64,000 nucleotides of DNA. Origin: Bacteroidales bacterium (lineage in GTDB: Bacteria; Bacteroidota; Bacteroidia; Bacteroidales; JAFGXI01). Position numbers and translations under genes: made by a program. The notes below the pieces were generated by a model that searched no databases, was not told the origin of the DNA, and saw nothing but the letters and a program-made list of their open reading frames with translations. Shown piece by piece: positions 43,872 to 54,316 of the stretch. The stretch is from positions 124,001 through 188,000 of the forward strand of contig JAFGXI010000002.1 in assembly GCA_016936665.1 (NCBI GenBank), written 5' to 3'. Each line of letters begins with the position of its first letter. Within the stretch, counting starts at the first letter, position 1.

Positions 43872-44492
43872 ATGACATCAAAACCGGAAAATATTCACCC
43901 TATCTTCGATAGAACCCTTAAGAGAGTTGATAAACAAAAGATGTTAAACCAAAACTCAGTAGTGATTTGGCTAACAGGTTTATCAGGGTCCGGTAAATCA
44001 ACAATTGCTATTGAATTAGAAAAACGCTTGCATGAGAGAGGTGTATTAACTCAATTGCTCGATGGCGACAATGTAAGAGCTGGCATCAATAATAATTTAG
44101 GTTTTAAAGCCGAAGATCGTCTCGAAAATATTAGAAGAATTGCAGAGGTTTCTAAACTCTTCGTTCAATGTGGCGTTGTTACGATTAATTCTTTTGTAAG
44201 TCCGACCAACGATGTTAGAGAATTGGCCAAAACAATTATTGGCGAAAAAGATTATTTCGAAGTTTATATAAAAGCTTCAGTCGAAGCCTGCGAAAAACGA
44301 GATGTAAAGGGTCTTTATGCCAAAGCAAGAAGAGGCGAATTGCCAAATTTTACAGGTATTTCAGCTCCTTTCGATGTCCCTTTGAACCCAAGTTGCATCA
44401 TCGATACAGAACTATCGAGTATTGAAGTATCTGTTGAACATTTATTGAATAAAATATTACCCATTATAAAAGAGAAAAATGGAAAAATATAA
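43872..44492 (+). CDS. cysC: Adenylylsulfate (APS) kinase
   Basis: 206 residues from the ATG at 43872. The P-loop GLSGSGKS is at 36-43 and is followed by LDGDNVRAGINNNLGF and the RRIAEVSKLF helix. The start is fixed by the promoter at 43825-43856 and matches the usual N-terminus (ENIHPIFDRT). It phosphorylates APS to PAPS using ATP. Its end overlaps cysD by 14 nt, a sign of coupling. No PAPS reductase is in the window, so PAPS could feed either assimilation or sulfotransferases. Confidence 0.93.
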   Translation: MTSKPENIHPIFDRTLKRVDKQKMLNQNSVVIWLTGLSGSGKSTIAIELEKRLHERGVLTQLLDGDNVRAGINNNLGFKAEDRLENIRRIAEVSKLFVQCGVVTINSFVSPTNDVRELAKTIIGEKDYFEVYIKASVEACEKRDVKGLYAKARRGELPNFTGISAPFDVPLNPSCIIDTELSSIEVSVEHLLNKILPIIKEKNGKI

Positions 44493-45384
44493 CATTAACC
44501 ACTTAAGAGAGCTCGAAGCGGAATCCATTTATGTGATAAGAGAAGTGGCTGCACAATTCGAAAATCCGGTATTATTATTTTCCGGAGGGAAGGATTCTAT
44601 TGTCATGTTGCATTTGGCAAGAAAAGCTTTTTGGCCGGCAAAAATTCCTTTTCCAATCATGCATATCGATACTGGACATAATTTTGAAGAAACCATTCAG
44701 TTTCGCGACGATTTGGTGAAAGAATTAGGCATTGATTTGGTGGTTAAATTAGTACAAGACTCTATCGACAAAGGCAGAGTTGCCGAAGAAAAAGGGCCAA
44801 ATCCTTCCAGAAATAGAGCACAAACTACAACTCTACTAGATGCTATCGAAGAAGAAAAGTTCGATTGTGCAATGGGAGGAGGTCGTAGAGACGAAGAAAA
44901 GGCCAGAGCCAAAGAACGTTTCTTTTCTCACAGAGATGAATTTGGACAGTGGGATCCTAAAAATCAACGTCCGGAATTATGGAATATCTTCAATGGTAGA
45001 AAAAACGTTGGAGAACATTTTAGAGTCTTTCCTATCAGCAATTGGACAGAAATGGACGTGTGGCAATACATTTATTTAGAGAGTATCAAAATCCCCAATT
45101 TATATTTTACTCACGAAAGAGAAGTGGTACTAAGAGATGGAGCTTGGTTAGCAAAAAGCCCTTTTGTAAGTCTTAAAGAGGGCGAATCGTGGCAGAAAAA
45201 AATAGTTCGTTTTAGAACGATTGGAGATATGACTTGCACCGGTGCTGTGATGTCTGAAGCAAATAAATTAGAAGATATTATTGATGAAGTAGCTGCTGCA
45301 AGAGAAACTGAGCGAGGAGGAAGAGCTGACGATAAACGTTCGGAAGCTGCGATGGAAGACCGTAAAAAAGAAGGGTATTTTTAA
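44479..45384 (+). CDS. cysD: Sulfate adenylyltransferase subunit 2
   Basis: 301 residues. The PP-loop SGGKDS at 35-40, the MHIDTGHNFEETI segment, the GGGRRDEEKARAKER block and C-terminal RGGRADDKRSEAAMEDRKK are classic CysD. With CysN it makes APS from sulfate and ATP in the cytoplasm. Overlaps cysC and lies 18 nt ahead of cysN. Confidence 0.97.
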   Translation: MEKYNINHLRELEAESIYVIREVAAQFENPVLLFSGGKDSIVMLHLARKAFWPAKIPFPIMHIDTGHNFEETIQFRDDLVKELGIDLVVKLVQDSIDKGRVAEEKGPNPSRNRAQTTTLLDAIEEEKFDCAMGGGRRDEEKARAKERFFSHRDEFGQWDPKNQRPELWNIFNGRKNVGEHFRVFPISNWTEMDVWQYIYLESIKIPNLYFTHEREVVLRDGAWLAKSPFVSLKEGESWQKKIVRFRTIGDMTCTGAVMSEANKLEDIIDEVAAARETERGGRADDKRSEAAMEDRKKEGYF

Positions 45385-45402
45385 ACCATTATTCAGAAGA
45401 TT

Positions 45403-46698
45403 ATGAGCAATCAAGATACAAAACAATACAACGAAGTTACCGAAGGTTATTTAAACATGGAATTGCTTCGCTTCACAACAGCGGGTAGTGTCGACGATGG
45501 GAAAAGCACATTAATAGGTCGTCTTTTATATGATAGTAAAGCTATTTTCCAAGATCAAATGGAAGCTGTAGAGAGAGCAAGTAAAAAATCTGGCGAAGAA
45601 GAAGTTAATTTAGCCTTATTAACCGACGGTTTAAGAGCTGAACGCGAGCAAGGAATTACCATTGATGTGGCTTATCGTTATTTTGCAACACCAAAACGAA
45701 AATTCATTATTGCCGATACTCCGGGGCACATTCAATACACTCGAAATATGGTAACCGGAGCGTCTACAGCCAACGTTGCCTTAATTTTGATTGATGCAAG
45801 GAAAGGTGTGATTGAGCAGACATTACGCCACTCGTATATCGCTTCTTTGTTGCAAATTCCTCACATAATCATATGTGTAAACAAAATGGATTTGGTCGAT
45901 TACGATCAAAAAACTTACGATACTATTCAAAAACAATTCGAAGCTGTTTCATCAAAATTAGATGTGCAAGATGTTCGTTTTGTGCCTATTAGTGCATTGA
46001 AAGGCGATAATGTGGTCGATCGCTCCAAAAAGATGGATTGGTACGAAGGCCCAACTTTAATGTATTTACTCGAAAATATTCATATAGGAAGCGATAACAA
46101 CTTCAACGAAGGTCGTTTCCCTGTTCAATATGTTGTTCGCCCGCAAACCAAAGAATATCACGATTACAGAGCCTATGCAGGCCGAGTAGCCGGAGGAATT
46201 TTTAAAGTAGGAGATGCTGTAGTTGCTTTACCATCGGGTTTTGAGTCGAAAATTAAACAGATTGTAGAGTTCGAAAATGAATTGACACAAGCCTTTCCTC
46301 CACAGTCGGTTAGTTTGGTCTTAGAAGATGAAATTGACATCAGTAGAGGGGATTTGATTGTAAAAAAGAATAGCATTCCAAAAAGCGATCAAGACATTGA
46401 TATGATGGTCTGTTGGTTTAACGAAAAGCCCCTGCAAATTGGAGGGAAATACGCAGTTAAACATACAACAAGCGATGCAAGGTGTATGGTTAAAGAAGTC
46501 GTAAGTAAAGTCGATATCAACACCTTAGAAAAAGATTTTGAAGATAAATCGATCAACATGAACGATATTGCTAGAATAAAAATTAGAACAACTAAAGCGC
46601 TACATTACGATTCGTATCGAAATAATAGAATTACAGGAAGTTTAATCATCATCGACGAAAGCACAAACGAAACAATTGGTGCTGGTATGATTATTTAA
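45403..46698 (+). CDS. cysN: Sulfate adenylyltransferase subunit 1 (GTPase)
   Basis: 431 residues. GTPase motifs: G1 GSVDDGKST (28-36), the REQGITIDVAYRYF switch, G3 DTPGH, G4 NKMD. The translation-factor-like beta-barrel domains follow. There is no fused CysC domain, agreeing with the separate cysC upstream. GTP hydrolysis drives APS formation by CysD. A terminator lies 22 nt past the stop. Confidence 0.97.
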   Translation: MSNQDTKQYNEVTEGYLNMELLRFTTAGSVDDGKSTLIGRLLYDSKAIFQDQMEAVERASKKSGEEEVNLALLTDGLRAEREQGITIDVAYRYFATPKRKFIIADTPGHIQYTRNMVTGASTANVALILIDARKGVIEQTLRHSYIASLLQIPHIIICVNKMDLVDYDQKTYDTIQKQFEAVSSKLDVQDVRFVPISALKGDNVVDRSKKMDWYEGPTLMYLLENIHIGSDNNFNEGRFPVQYVVRPQTKEYHDYRAYAGRVAGGIFKVGDAVVALPSGFESKIKQIVEFENELTQAFPPQSVSLVLEDEIDISRGDLIVKKNSIPKSDQDIDMMVCWFNEKPLQIGGKYAVKHTTSDARCMVKEVVSKVDINTLEKDFEDKSINMNDIARIKIRTTKALHYDSYRNNRITGSLIIIDESTNETIGAGMII

Positions 46699-46720
46699 AA
46701 TATTATAGATCGCACTTAAG

Positions 46721-46744
46721 AGCTCCATTTGTGGAGCTTTTTTT
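46721..46744 (+). terminator. Intrinsic terminator of cysCDN
   Basis: AGCTCCA, loop TTTG, TGGAGCT, then a run of T to 46744. Confidence 0.85.
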
Positions 46745-46889
46745 ATGCTTGAATTTTCAAACAAAACGTTAATGTAGTTCCTTTGTTTATTTGGCTTTCG
46801 CCTTTTGGTAGTAGATGTAGAAAATTATCGATAGAAATGCTATAATCGGCATCGATTAAATTAATAATTTTTATACTCTGCAAAAGATT
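46743..46889 (-). other. Open minus-strand fragment, possible decayed sensor-kinase end
   Basis: 48 codons run from 46889 to a TAA at 46743 and are preceded directly by two in-frame stops (TGA, TAA); there is no ATG. The end (LLPKGESQINKGTTLTFCLK) looks faintly like the last strand of a HATPase domain (KGT.(F/L).(I/F).L). This is the only hint of coding in the 395-nt gap between cysN and purL. Beyond the cysN terminator, the purL promoter and this fragment, I see nothing else in that gap. Confidence 0.25.
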
Positions 46890-47065
46890 TTATCATTTAT
46901 ATCTATTTACAAATCAAGTTATTAACTTCTTAAACAAATGTTGTTTTAACTTCTTCTTTATTAGTGTTTTAAAGCCTAATATAATCAAATTTATATTCAG
47001 TTAGATTATAACTTAATTACAGATAATCATCTCTGAAATGCTAAAAACTTTTAAAATCTTAACCA

Positions 47066-47094
47066 TTTGAATTAAGCAATAACAACTATCTTTG
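47066..47094 (+). promoter_or_regulatory. Promoter of purL
   Basis: TTTG at 47066-47069, 17 nt, TATCTTTG at 47087-47094. The GTG at 47094 lies in the -7 box, so it cannot be the start; the ATG at 47118 is used instead. Confidence 0.6.
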
Positions 47095-47117
47095 TGAAAA
47101 AATTAATAGCAAATCCT

Positions 47118-49343
47118 ATGGCATATCCAGAAGTCAATCTAGAAACCGCGAAAGAGTTAGGAATTTTACCTGATGAGTTTGAATTAATTAAGAAATACTT
47201 AGGTCGTGAACCTAATTTTACCGAATTAAGTATTTATTCGGTAATGTGGTCGGAACACGCTTCATATAAAAATTCGATTAAATGGCTTAAAACGCTTCCT
47301 AGAGAAGGTAAGCATATTATGGTCGAAGCCGGAGAAGAAAACGCCGGTTTAGTCGATGTAGGTGAAGGATTTGCATGCGCATTTAAAATAGAAAGTCACA
47401 ATCACCCGTGTGCTGTAGAGCCTTATCAAGGTGCAGCTACAGGAGTAGGTGGTATAAACCGCGATATATTTACGATGGGAGCACGCCCTATTGCACAACT
47501 CAATTCCTTGCGTTTTGGTAATTTAGATTTGGATCGTACTAAATGGCACATAAAAGGTGTTGTTAAAGGAATTGGTAATTACGGTAATTCTTTTGGCGTT
47601 CCTGTGTTAGGTGGAGAAGTTTTCTTCGACGATAGTTTTAATACAAATCCATTAGTAAATGCAATGTCGGTGGGTTTGATGAAAAAGGAAGACATGATTT
47701 CTGCAACTGCTAAGGGCAAAGGAAATCCTGTGTTTATTGTAGGTTCATCGACCGGAAAAGACGGTATCCATGGGGCTACATTTGCATCGGCTGATATTAC
47801 TGAAAATTCGGCAGATGATATACCATCGATACAAGTAGGCGATCCATTTCAAGAAAAACTTTTGTTGGAAGCAACGCTCGAATTGAATACTATTGGTGCA
47901 ATTATAGGTATGCAAGATATGGGTGCTGCTGGAATTATATGCTCAACATCAGAAATGTCGGAAAAAGGTGACAGCGGAATGATTATCCACCTTGATAGAG
48001 TTCCTCTTCGTCAGCAAAATATGGAACCATGGGAAATTCTTCTTTCAGAATCGCAAGAGAGAATGTTGGTGGTCGGAAAAAAAGGTAGAGAATCCGACAT
48101 TAAAGCCATCTTCGATAAATGGGACTTAAACTGCGTCGAAATTGGGGAAGTTATCGATGAAGACAAATTGCATTTTTACTGGAATGGAGAAAAAGTTGCA
48201 GAAGTTCCAGCTTCTACTTTAGTTTTAGGTGGTGGAGCTCCGGTTTACGATAGAGAATATAAAGAACCAACATATTATTCGGAGTATAAAAAATTTGACA
48301 TTAATAGCATTGCAGAACCTAAAAATTACAAGGCGGTTGCTATGCAAATAATTGCACATCCAAATATTGCTTCAAAACGATGGGTTTATGAGCAATACGA
48401 TACTATGGTTCGTACAAATAATATGACCACAAATGCGCCTTCGGATGCGGGGGTTATTAATATTAAAGGCACCGATCGCTCATTGGCTATGACTGTAGAT
48501 TGTAACCCACGATATGTTCATGCTGATCCTGAAATAGGAACACAAATTGCTGTTTCAGAAGCGGCTAGAAATATTGTCTGTTCAGGGGGCGATCCTTCAG
48601 CTATTACGAATTGTTTAAATTTTGGAAATCCATACAATCCGGAAGTATATTGGCAATTTGTAGGTGCCATTAAAGGTATGGGGCAAGCATGTAAAATGTT
48701 TGGGACACCTGTAACAGGCGGTAATGTTAGTTTTTATAATCAAACATCGATAGGCGGAAAAGTAGAACCGGTATTTCCGACACCTGCTATTGGTATGATA
48801 GGTGTGATGAATAAAAAACATAAAATGTCCTTGAATTTCAAGAAGAAAGGCCATGTGATTTTCTTGATTGGCTCTTCGCAAAACGATATTGCTTCGTCAC
48901 AATATTTAGTAACAGTACACGGTGTAAAAGCGTCACCTGTGCCTTATTTTAATCTGAACGAAGAGTTTTTAATGCAAGAAGCAGTTAAAGGTTTGATCAA
49001 AAATGGATTGATACATTCAGCTCACGATGTATCCGATGGTGGTTTATTTACATGTTTAGTGGAAGCCGCGATGCCTAACCATTTAGGATTTGATATTACA
49101 ACCGATGCTGAAATTCGAAAAGATGCTTTCTTGTTTGGCGAAGCGCAAGGGCGTGTTGTAGTTACAGTATCGGCAAGTAAAGAAGATCAATTTATCGATT
49201 ATATGCGAGCTCAAGGGACTCAGTTTGTTGTTTTAGGTCATGTTACAAAGCAAGAAATTCGTATCGACGATTCTTCTTTTGGTTTTATTAGCGATTACAA
49301 AGAGTTATACGATACAGCTTTAGAAAAACATCTTGAAAAATAA
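47118..49343 (+). CDS. purL: Phosphoribosylformylglycinamidine synthase, small-type subunit PurL
   Basis: 741 residues from the ATG at 47118 ([15 protein letters not shown]). Signatures: [13 protein letters not shown], the ATP/FGAR-binding [20 protein letters not shown] (shown here only as SHNHP and GAATGVGG), GGEVFFDD, and [14 protein letters not shown]. Length matches the small bacterial PurL, which needs separate PurS and PurQ, rather than the fused ~1200-1300-residue form found in many Bacteroidota. Neither partner is in the window. It converts FGAR, ATP and glutamine-derived ammonia to FGAM in purine synthesis. menG follows 8 nt later. Confidence 0.93.
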   Translation: MAYPEVNLETAKELGILPDEFELIKKYLGREPNFTELSIYSVMWSEHASYKNSIKWLKTLPREGKHIMVEAGEENAGLVDVGEGFACAFKIESHNHPCAVEPYQGAATGVGGINRDIFTMGARPIAQLNSLRFGNLDLDRTKWHIKGVVKGIGNYGNSFGVPVLGGEVFFDDSFNTNPLVNAMSVGLMKKEDMISATAKGKGNPVFIVGSSTGKDGIHGATFASADITENSADDIPSIQVGDPFQEKLLLEATLELNTIGAIIGMQDMGAAGIICSTSEMSEKGDSGMIIHLDRVPLRQQNMEPWEILLSESQERMLVVGKKGRESDIKAIFDKWDLNCVEIGEVIDEDKLHFYWNGEKVAEVPASTLVLGGGAPVYDREYKEPTYYSEYKKFDINSIAEPKNYKAVAMQIIAHPNIASKRWVYEQYDTMVRTNNMTTNAPSDAGVINIKGTDRSLAMTVDCNPRYVHADPEIGTQIAVSEAARNIVCSGGDPSAITNCLNFGNPYNPEVYWQFVGAIKGMGQACKMFGTPVTGGNVSFYNQTSIGGKVEPVFPTPAIGMIGVMNKKHKMSLNFKKKGHVIFLIGSSQNDIASSQYLVTVHGVKASPVPYFNLNEEFLMQEAVKGLIKNGLIHSAHDVSDGGLFTCLVEAAMPNHLGFDITTDAEIRKDAFLFGEAQGRVVVTVSASKEDQFIDYMRAQGTQFVVLGHVTKQEIRIDDSSFGFISDYKELYDTALEKHLEK

Positions 49344-49351
49344 AAGTAGCA

Positions 49352-50071
49352 TTGGCATTACCATACAAAGAAAAAACGAGTAATAAAAAGGAACAAGTGG
49401 CTGAAATGTTTAATAATATTTCAGCCAAATACGATTTTTTAAATCATCTTTTATCGATGGGTATCGATAAATTATGGCGAAAGAAAGCTGTAAAAATTAT
49501 TTCGCAGAAAAAGGTTGATCTTTTATTAGATATTGCAACCGGAACAGGCGATTTTGCATTGTCTGCTCTAAAATTGAATCCAAAAAAAATCGTTGGAGTA
49601 GATATTTCTGAAGGAATGCTTCTAAAAGGTAAAGAGAAAATTATTCATAAACGTTTAGATGACATTATTTCTTTTGAACTGGGCGATTCGGAAGCTTTGC
49701 AATTCGACGATAATTATTTCGACGCTATTACTGTGGGGTTTGGTGTTAGGAACTTCGAACATTTGGAAATAGGTTTAACAGAGATGTTAAGAGTTTTAAA
49801 ACCCGGAGGCCAAGTTGCAATTTTAGAGTTTTCTAAACCACGAAAGTTCCCTATTAAGCAACTTTATCATTTTTATTTTATCAATATTTTACCAGCCATC
49901 GGACGGTTGGTTTCTAAAGATGCCTCGGCCTATACGTATTTGCCGGAATCGGTTCAAGAATTTCCTGATGGTGAAGATTTTATAGCAATTTTGAACAAGA
50001 TTGGATACAATAACGCCAAGCAATTTCCTGTTTCATTTGGCATAGCCACAATTTATCATGCCGATAAATAA
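49352..50071 (+). CDS. ubiE: Demethylmenaquinone / ubiquinone C-methyltransferase
   Basis: 239 residues. The UbiE/MenG N-terminus ([20 protein letters not shown]) and SAM-binding motif [11 protein letters not shown] at 60-70 are clear, with [15 protein letters not shown] and [18 protein letters not shown] further on. In Bacteroidota the substrate is demethylmenaquinone. The start is TTG at 49352; no in-frame ATG lies between the purL stop and the conserved region, so TTG is the best candidate. It is co-transcribed with purL. Confidence 0.93.
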   Translation: MALPYKEKTSNKKEQVAEMFNNISAKYDFLNHLLSMGIDKLWRKKAVKIISQKKVDLLLDIATGTGDFALSALKLNPKKIVGVDISEGMLLKGKEKIIHKRLDDIISFELGDSEALQFDDNYFDAITVGFGVRNFEHLEIGLTEMLRVLKPGGQVAILEFSKPRKFPIKQLYHFYFINILPAIGRLVSKDASAYTYLPESVQEFPDGEDFIAILNKIGYNNAKQFPVSFGIATIYHADK

Positions 50072-50146
50072 ATCATTTTAAAGTATTATAGTATTAAATA
50101 TTCATCAATTATTTAATTCTTTGTAAAGGTTATTTAATATTTCTAT

Positions 50147-50154
50147 TATTTTTG
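50147..50154 (+). promoter_or_regulatory. Bacteroidota -7 box for the small secreted protein gene
   Basis: TATTTTTG, with TTTG 23 nt upstream (50120-50123), slightly long spacing. It overlaps the frame's first possible start, so the ATG at 50179 is preferred. Confidence 0.5.
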
Positions 50155-50178
50155 ATTAAAATTCAAAAATATAATAAG

Positions 50179-50616
50179 ATGAAAATGAAAATGTTATTAA
50201 TTGCTTTAGGTGTATTTACATTAAGTAGCTGGGCACTGGAATACAAAATTTTAACGACTGTAGAATCCATTGTGCCAATGGGAATTGGGCGTTCAAGGAT
50301 AATTGAATCAAAAGAAAAGGTAACTGCTGAAGATAAGGCTCAACATCACACTAAAGATTCGAAAGATAAAAATAAAGCCTCTAGAGATGATGTTAAAATT
50401 GAAGAGTATGATGAAACTACTTTATTAAATTTTTACAGTGGTGTTGGAATTAATTTTCAAAATATAGCATCTAATGATGCATTAGTTGCTGAAAAAATAA
50501 CCGAGCTTTCATCAGAAGGATGGGTATTAGTTTTTGTTACTTCGGCTGTAGAAAGTGATGCCGGAGAAAAGGATGGAAAAGGAATCTTTATTACAAGATA
50601 TATTTTTAAACGTTAA
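50179..50616 (+). CDS. Small secreted protein with DUF4177-like strands
   Basis: 145 residues with a signal peptide (MKMKMLLIALGVFTLSSWA). The mature part opens with the strand EYKILTTVESIVPMGIGRSR, has a charged, low-complexity middle (KDSKDKNKASRDD), and ends SSEGWVLVFVTS ... GIFITRYIFKR. The 'helix, EGW.LV.V.., (F/Y)..KR' pattern is that of small DUF4177-type domains, with a long insertion. Function unknown; probably periplasmic. It converges on recO and overlaps it by 4 nt at the shared TTAA. Confidence 0.65.
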   Translation: MKMKMLLIALGVFTLSSWALEYKILTTVESIVPMGIGRSRIIESKEKVTAEDKAQHHTKDSKDKNKASRDDVKIEEYDETTLLNFYSGVGINFQNIASNDALVAEKITELSSEGWVLVFVTSAVESDAGEKDGKGIFITRYIFKR

Positions 50617-51344
50617 TCGAATATCTCTTGAAGAATTGATAAAGATTTACCGGGTTTAAAACCTTCGAGGTGAATATTCATATAATCTAAAATTAGTTGA
50701 ATAAAAGTCTGTCGTTGATCTCTGGTTAATATAATACTGGGTACATCTTCGACAGATTTTTTACTAATTTGATAAAGTAATTTCGATTGTTCCATATTAA
50801 AATAAGACTGTTTCATTTGGCTAGAATTTACAAAACAAGCCTCAACTGGATTAAATATTGGGGTTTCTAAGCTATAATTTATGTTTGGGTAAATTCCAAG
50901 GAAGTAAATTAATTTTATTAGAGCCCAAAGGTGAACGTTGTTCAGTTTTTCGTTTGAACATTCATCGAGATAAGGAATAAAGCGAAATAAAAATTCATAT
51001 AAATCATACTCTTGATGATGATTGGCGTGCGTTTGATGTATGATCTCTGCTAAGAAAAGTGCAATATTACTTTTATACAGTTGAATTTGAATATTTGAAT
51101 TTAGTCGGAGAGGAGTAACCTCTTTAATTCGATATAAGTCAGACGTTTTAGAATCGAAAAATATTATTTCTAAAATTGAAAATGCTTGAAAATAGCCATA
51201 CGGAAAGCTAGGTTTTTTTTTTCGAACGCCATTTGCAATAAAGCTCATTTTACCCCTGTCTTGAGTAAGAATTTGAACTATAATAGAAGTTTCGGAATAC
51301 TTAAAATGCGTTAAAACAATTCCTTTTGTTGCAATTAAGCTCAT
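50613..51344 (-). CDS. recO: DNA repair protein RecO
   Basis: 243 residues. It starts MSLIATKGIVLTHFKYSETS, the N-terminal OB-fold of RecO (GIVL..(K/R)YSE.S.IV.ILT...G), continues GVRKKKPSFPYGYFQAF and a helical C-terminal domain. The four-Cys zinc site of some RecO proteins is absent, as is usual in this phylum. It loads RecA with RecR and RecF. It is last in the porZ-yfhO-recO operon; its ATG overlaps the TGA of the YfhO-like gene. Confidence 0.92.
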   Translation of the reverse strand: MSLIATKGIVLTHFKYSETSIIVQILTQDRGKMSFIANGVRKKKPSFPYGYFQAFSILEIIFFDSKTSDLYRIKEVTPLRLNSNIQIQLYKSNIALFLAEIIHQTHANHHQEYDLYEFLFRFIPYLDECSNEKLNNVHLWALIKLIYFLGIYPNINYSLETPIFNPVEACFVNSSQMKQSYFNMEQSKLLYQISKKSVEDVPSIILTRDQRQTFIQLILDYMNIHLEGFKPGKSLSILQEIFD

Positions 51345-54316
51345 TCTTCTTTGAGTTTAATTTTAACATTATCGATTAGTAGATAACTTGAAGATTTGTT
51401 CCAAACATAAATTTTAATCAACTGATTTGATTTAAGAGGTGTATTAAAAGAATATTCAAACGAAAACCTAGAGACCATATTTTTTTTATTTAAATATTTT
51501 TTTATCTCAAACCCTTGCCAATAGATCGATTGTCCATTTTCTTCAATCGAAACAACAGCAATAGGACTTGAGGAAGAATCATCAGTATAAATATCAGCAA
51601 TAAAAAAGAGTCCCTCAACTTTATTTACATTTATATCAGATGTGCTTATTTCATAGGCTTTTCCCCATTCTTGATCTGGAAAATATTGGTATAATCGATT
51701 ATTACTTAATGTGTCTGTATAAATTCTATCACTATTGTCTTCAGACTCGAAATCATCAAAAATAAAATATGAGTTATTATTGATATCTTTTTCAAATAAT
51801 ATAAATCCACTTGATCCAAAAATATCAGACTCAACCTTTTTAGAAAAATAAGAGTTTACAAGTTCTATTAATTCATTGTTGATTTCTTCATTACTCCATG
51901 CAAAAACAAAATATTTCGAATCATTTTCTTGTAATATTTGGTTTAATCGATTTAAATTATTGTATCGGTCTATGTTTAAGATTTGTTTAAAACCTGAATT
52001 TTTAAAGTTTTGATCTTTAGTGCAAAGCAAACTATTTACATTGTTATATTTCGATACAATATTTTCTAATTTTAGTTGAAAGTCTTTTGAAAAGCCTTCT
52101 TTGTTTAGGTTGTATGAGGTACGATTCAACGTTGTACTAGAAACAAAAATAAGAATAATAAATGAACTCAAAATGAGATATTTTTTTTGAAGTGTTTTAT
52201 TGTTTTTAAGACTCAAAAGAATAAGCCATAAAAGCATGCTTATTACAATAATTATTACAACAACATAAGAAATTAATACCAAATAATTTTTATATACAAA
52301 AGATATAGTGTGTTTCCCGTTTGGTATTTCAATTGACATCAATGTAAAATTACTAATATAAATAGGAGTCTCAATATCATCGATATAAGCATGCCAGCCA
52401 GGAAAATAGTTTTGTTGATAGGTTAAAATTGATCTGTTTTTATTAAAAACTTTTGCAGATATATGTTTTGGGGAAAAGCTGTAAATATTTAAAGAATCAA
52501 GATTAGATGATTTTAAAGATGTTTTAGAAAGTAGTTGATAAACAGAGTCTGCAAAAAATAAAGTGTTTGAATTATAATTTTTAATGTCGTTAGTGCTTTT
52601 AATATCAGAAGATAAAAATAAAATACCTTCGTTTAATGTGGCCTTAAATAATTCAGGCTCATTATCCGTTAAATAGTTAAAGCCATTTAACTTAAAAGAA
52701 ATCAAACCATCGTAACTTGGCTTTTTTGGAAAAACACCAGCGTTTAACCAAATAAATTCATTTGAAAACGATTTGTCGTTATATAGCTTTTGTGGTTTTA
52801 AATCGGGGAGAGGAAAGCCTTTGGGTAGAACTTTAAGATATTCAGAAAATTTTATAGGGTCTTTATCTTCAACAACTGTATATCTTATATTGAGTTGAGT
52901 AGCCACAAATAAATCGATAACGACTATTAAAAATAAAAGTTTATGAAAGTTTAAGTTTACTTTTTTTGAATTGTTTATCGTTAAAAAAACTAGCAATATC
53001 GTAATTTGAATAATGCCTTGTAAAATTATATTGTCATAAATAGTAGAAGTTTTTAAAGCATCTATAAAACTTATGTCAGAAAAATATACAAATGAATCAA
53101 TTTGTTTGTACGACCAAAATACAGCAAGACCGATAAAAAGGATTATCACTAATGAGATAATATTTGATTGTTTTTTATTTCTTGAAAGCAAATAGCTTAT
53201 ATCGCTAGATGCGATAAATAAAATTAAAAAGAAAATGGTAAAAACTCTAAATAATGATGGGTAGCGAAAACTATCCATTAAAGGGAAAAAGTCGAATAAT
53301 ATATTCCTTAAATAAAAGCCATCCCCAAACGATGCTATTAGAGAAAAAATTGCGAGAAATAAAAATAATATATTTTCTTTTTTCTTTTTGATATTGACAA
53401 GAGATAAAACCATTAATAACAGCGAAATAATGCCGAAATATCCATTGCTCATGGAAATATCTGTACCGAAAAAAGAAGGCTCTTTCCCTGTAGCAAAGGG
53501 TAATACGAACGATATTAAACTTTGAGGCGTAAACGCATGTTGATTTGCTATTTCTTGACTTAATCCTGAATATTGAGAAATAAAAGGTTTAGCCTGCCAA
53601 TAGGAGATTAACAGCGGGCTTACTACGATTAATAATAAAGCAAAAATGATTAAATGATATTTTAATAGATTTATCAGAAATTTTTTGTTGCTTTTTTTTG
53701 AGATAATAAAATAAAGAAGAGTAAAAAATAATAAATAGGCAAGTATTATTGTTAATGCAGGGTAACTAGTGTAGCTCATTAAAGCCGTAATAAGCACGAC
53801 AGAGATTGCTTTTTTTAGATTGTTTTTTTCTAAAAACAGGTAGTAAATCAAATATACTAAAGGAATTAAAGCATAACCCGAAATAACAGCTAGATTTTGT
53901 GAATTTCCAACAACTACACCAGAAAGCATATATGATATAGACAAGATATATGATAACCACTTACTGTTGTTTGGATAAAGCTTCGTTATTAATAATTGAA
54001 AATTTAAACCTGCAATTAAAATGTAAAAAAGATAAATAAATTGAAGAGTTATATTTGAATATCCAAACATGTTACTTACGATCCAAAATTCTGGATTAAA
54101 TACCGAAACTAAATCGGCATAGGTAGGAATTCCATTCAAAAGATAAGGATTCCAAAGTGGAAATTGATTGTTTAGTATAGATTCACTAAAGAAATACCTA
54201 GCCGGCAGAAAAGCATCTATGAAATCCCATTTTAAAGAGTTTTGAAGAAATGCAACTTGCCAAAACGAAACAATTATTATTAAAGAAAATAAAGCAGTTT
54301 TATAAATTAACTTCAT
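51341..54316 (-). CDS. YfhO-like polytopic membrane protein
   Basis: 991 residues with about 12-14 membrane spans, a periplasmic loop at about 500-610 and a large soluble C-terminal part (after about 720). The start (WDFIDAFLPARYFFSES, FPLWNPYLLNGIPTYAD) matches the YfhO family, which resembles GT-C glycosyltransferases and in Firmicutes is linked to lipoteichoic-acid glycosylation. In Gram-negative Bacteroidota the role is unknown. It is translationally coupled on both sides: TAATG with porZ upstream and ATGA with recO downstream. Confidence 0.82.
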   Translation of the reverse strand: MKLIYKTALFSLIIIVSFWQVAFLQNSLKWDFIDAFLPARYFFSESILNNQFPLWNPYLLNGIPTYADLVSVFNPEFWIVSNMFGYSNITLQFIYLFYILIAGLNFQLLITKLYPNNSKWLSYILSISYMLSGVVVGNSQNLAVISGYALIPLVYLIYYLFLEKNNLKKAISVVLITALMSYTSYPALTIILAYLLFFTLLYFIISKKSNKKFLINLLKYHLIIFALLLIVVSPLLISYWQAKPFISQYSGLSQEIANQHAFTPQSLISFVLPFATGKEPSFFGTDISMSNGYFGIISLLLMVLSLVNIKKKKENILFLFLAIFSLIASFGDGFYLRNILFDFFPLMDSFRYPSLFRVFTIFFLILFIASSDISYLLSRNKKQSNIISLVIILFIGLAVFWSYKQIDSFVYFSDISFIDALKTSTIYDNIILQGIIQITILLVFLTINNSKKVNLNFHKLLFLIVVIDLFVATQLNIRYTVVEDKDPIKFSEYLKVLPKGFPLPDLKPQKLYNDKSFSNEFIWLNAGVFPKKPSYDGLISFKLNGFNYLTDNEPELFKATLNEGILFLSSDIKSTNDIKNYNSNTLFFADSVYQLLSKTSLKSSNLDSLNIYSFSPKHISAKVFNKNRSILTYQQNYFPGWHAYIDDIETPIYISNFTLMSIEIPNGKHTISFVYKNYLVLISYVVVIIIVISMLLWLILLSLKNNKTLQKKYLILSSFIILIFVSSTTLNRTSYNLNKEGFSKDFQLKLENIVSKYNNVNSLLCTKDQNFKNSGFKQILNIDRYNNLNRLNQILQENDSKYFVFAWSNEEINNELIELVNSYFSKKVESDIFGSSGFILFEKDINNNSYFIFDDFESEDNSDRIYTDTLSNNRLYQYFPDQEWGKAYEISTSDINVNKVEGLFFIADIYTDDSSSSPIAVVSIEENGQSIYWQGFEIKKYLNKKNMVSRFSFEYSFNTPLKSNQLIKIYVWNKSSSYLLIDNVKIKLKEE

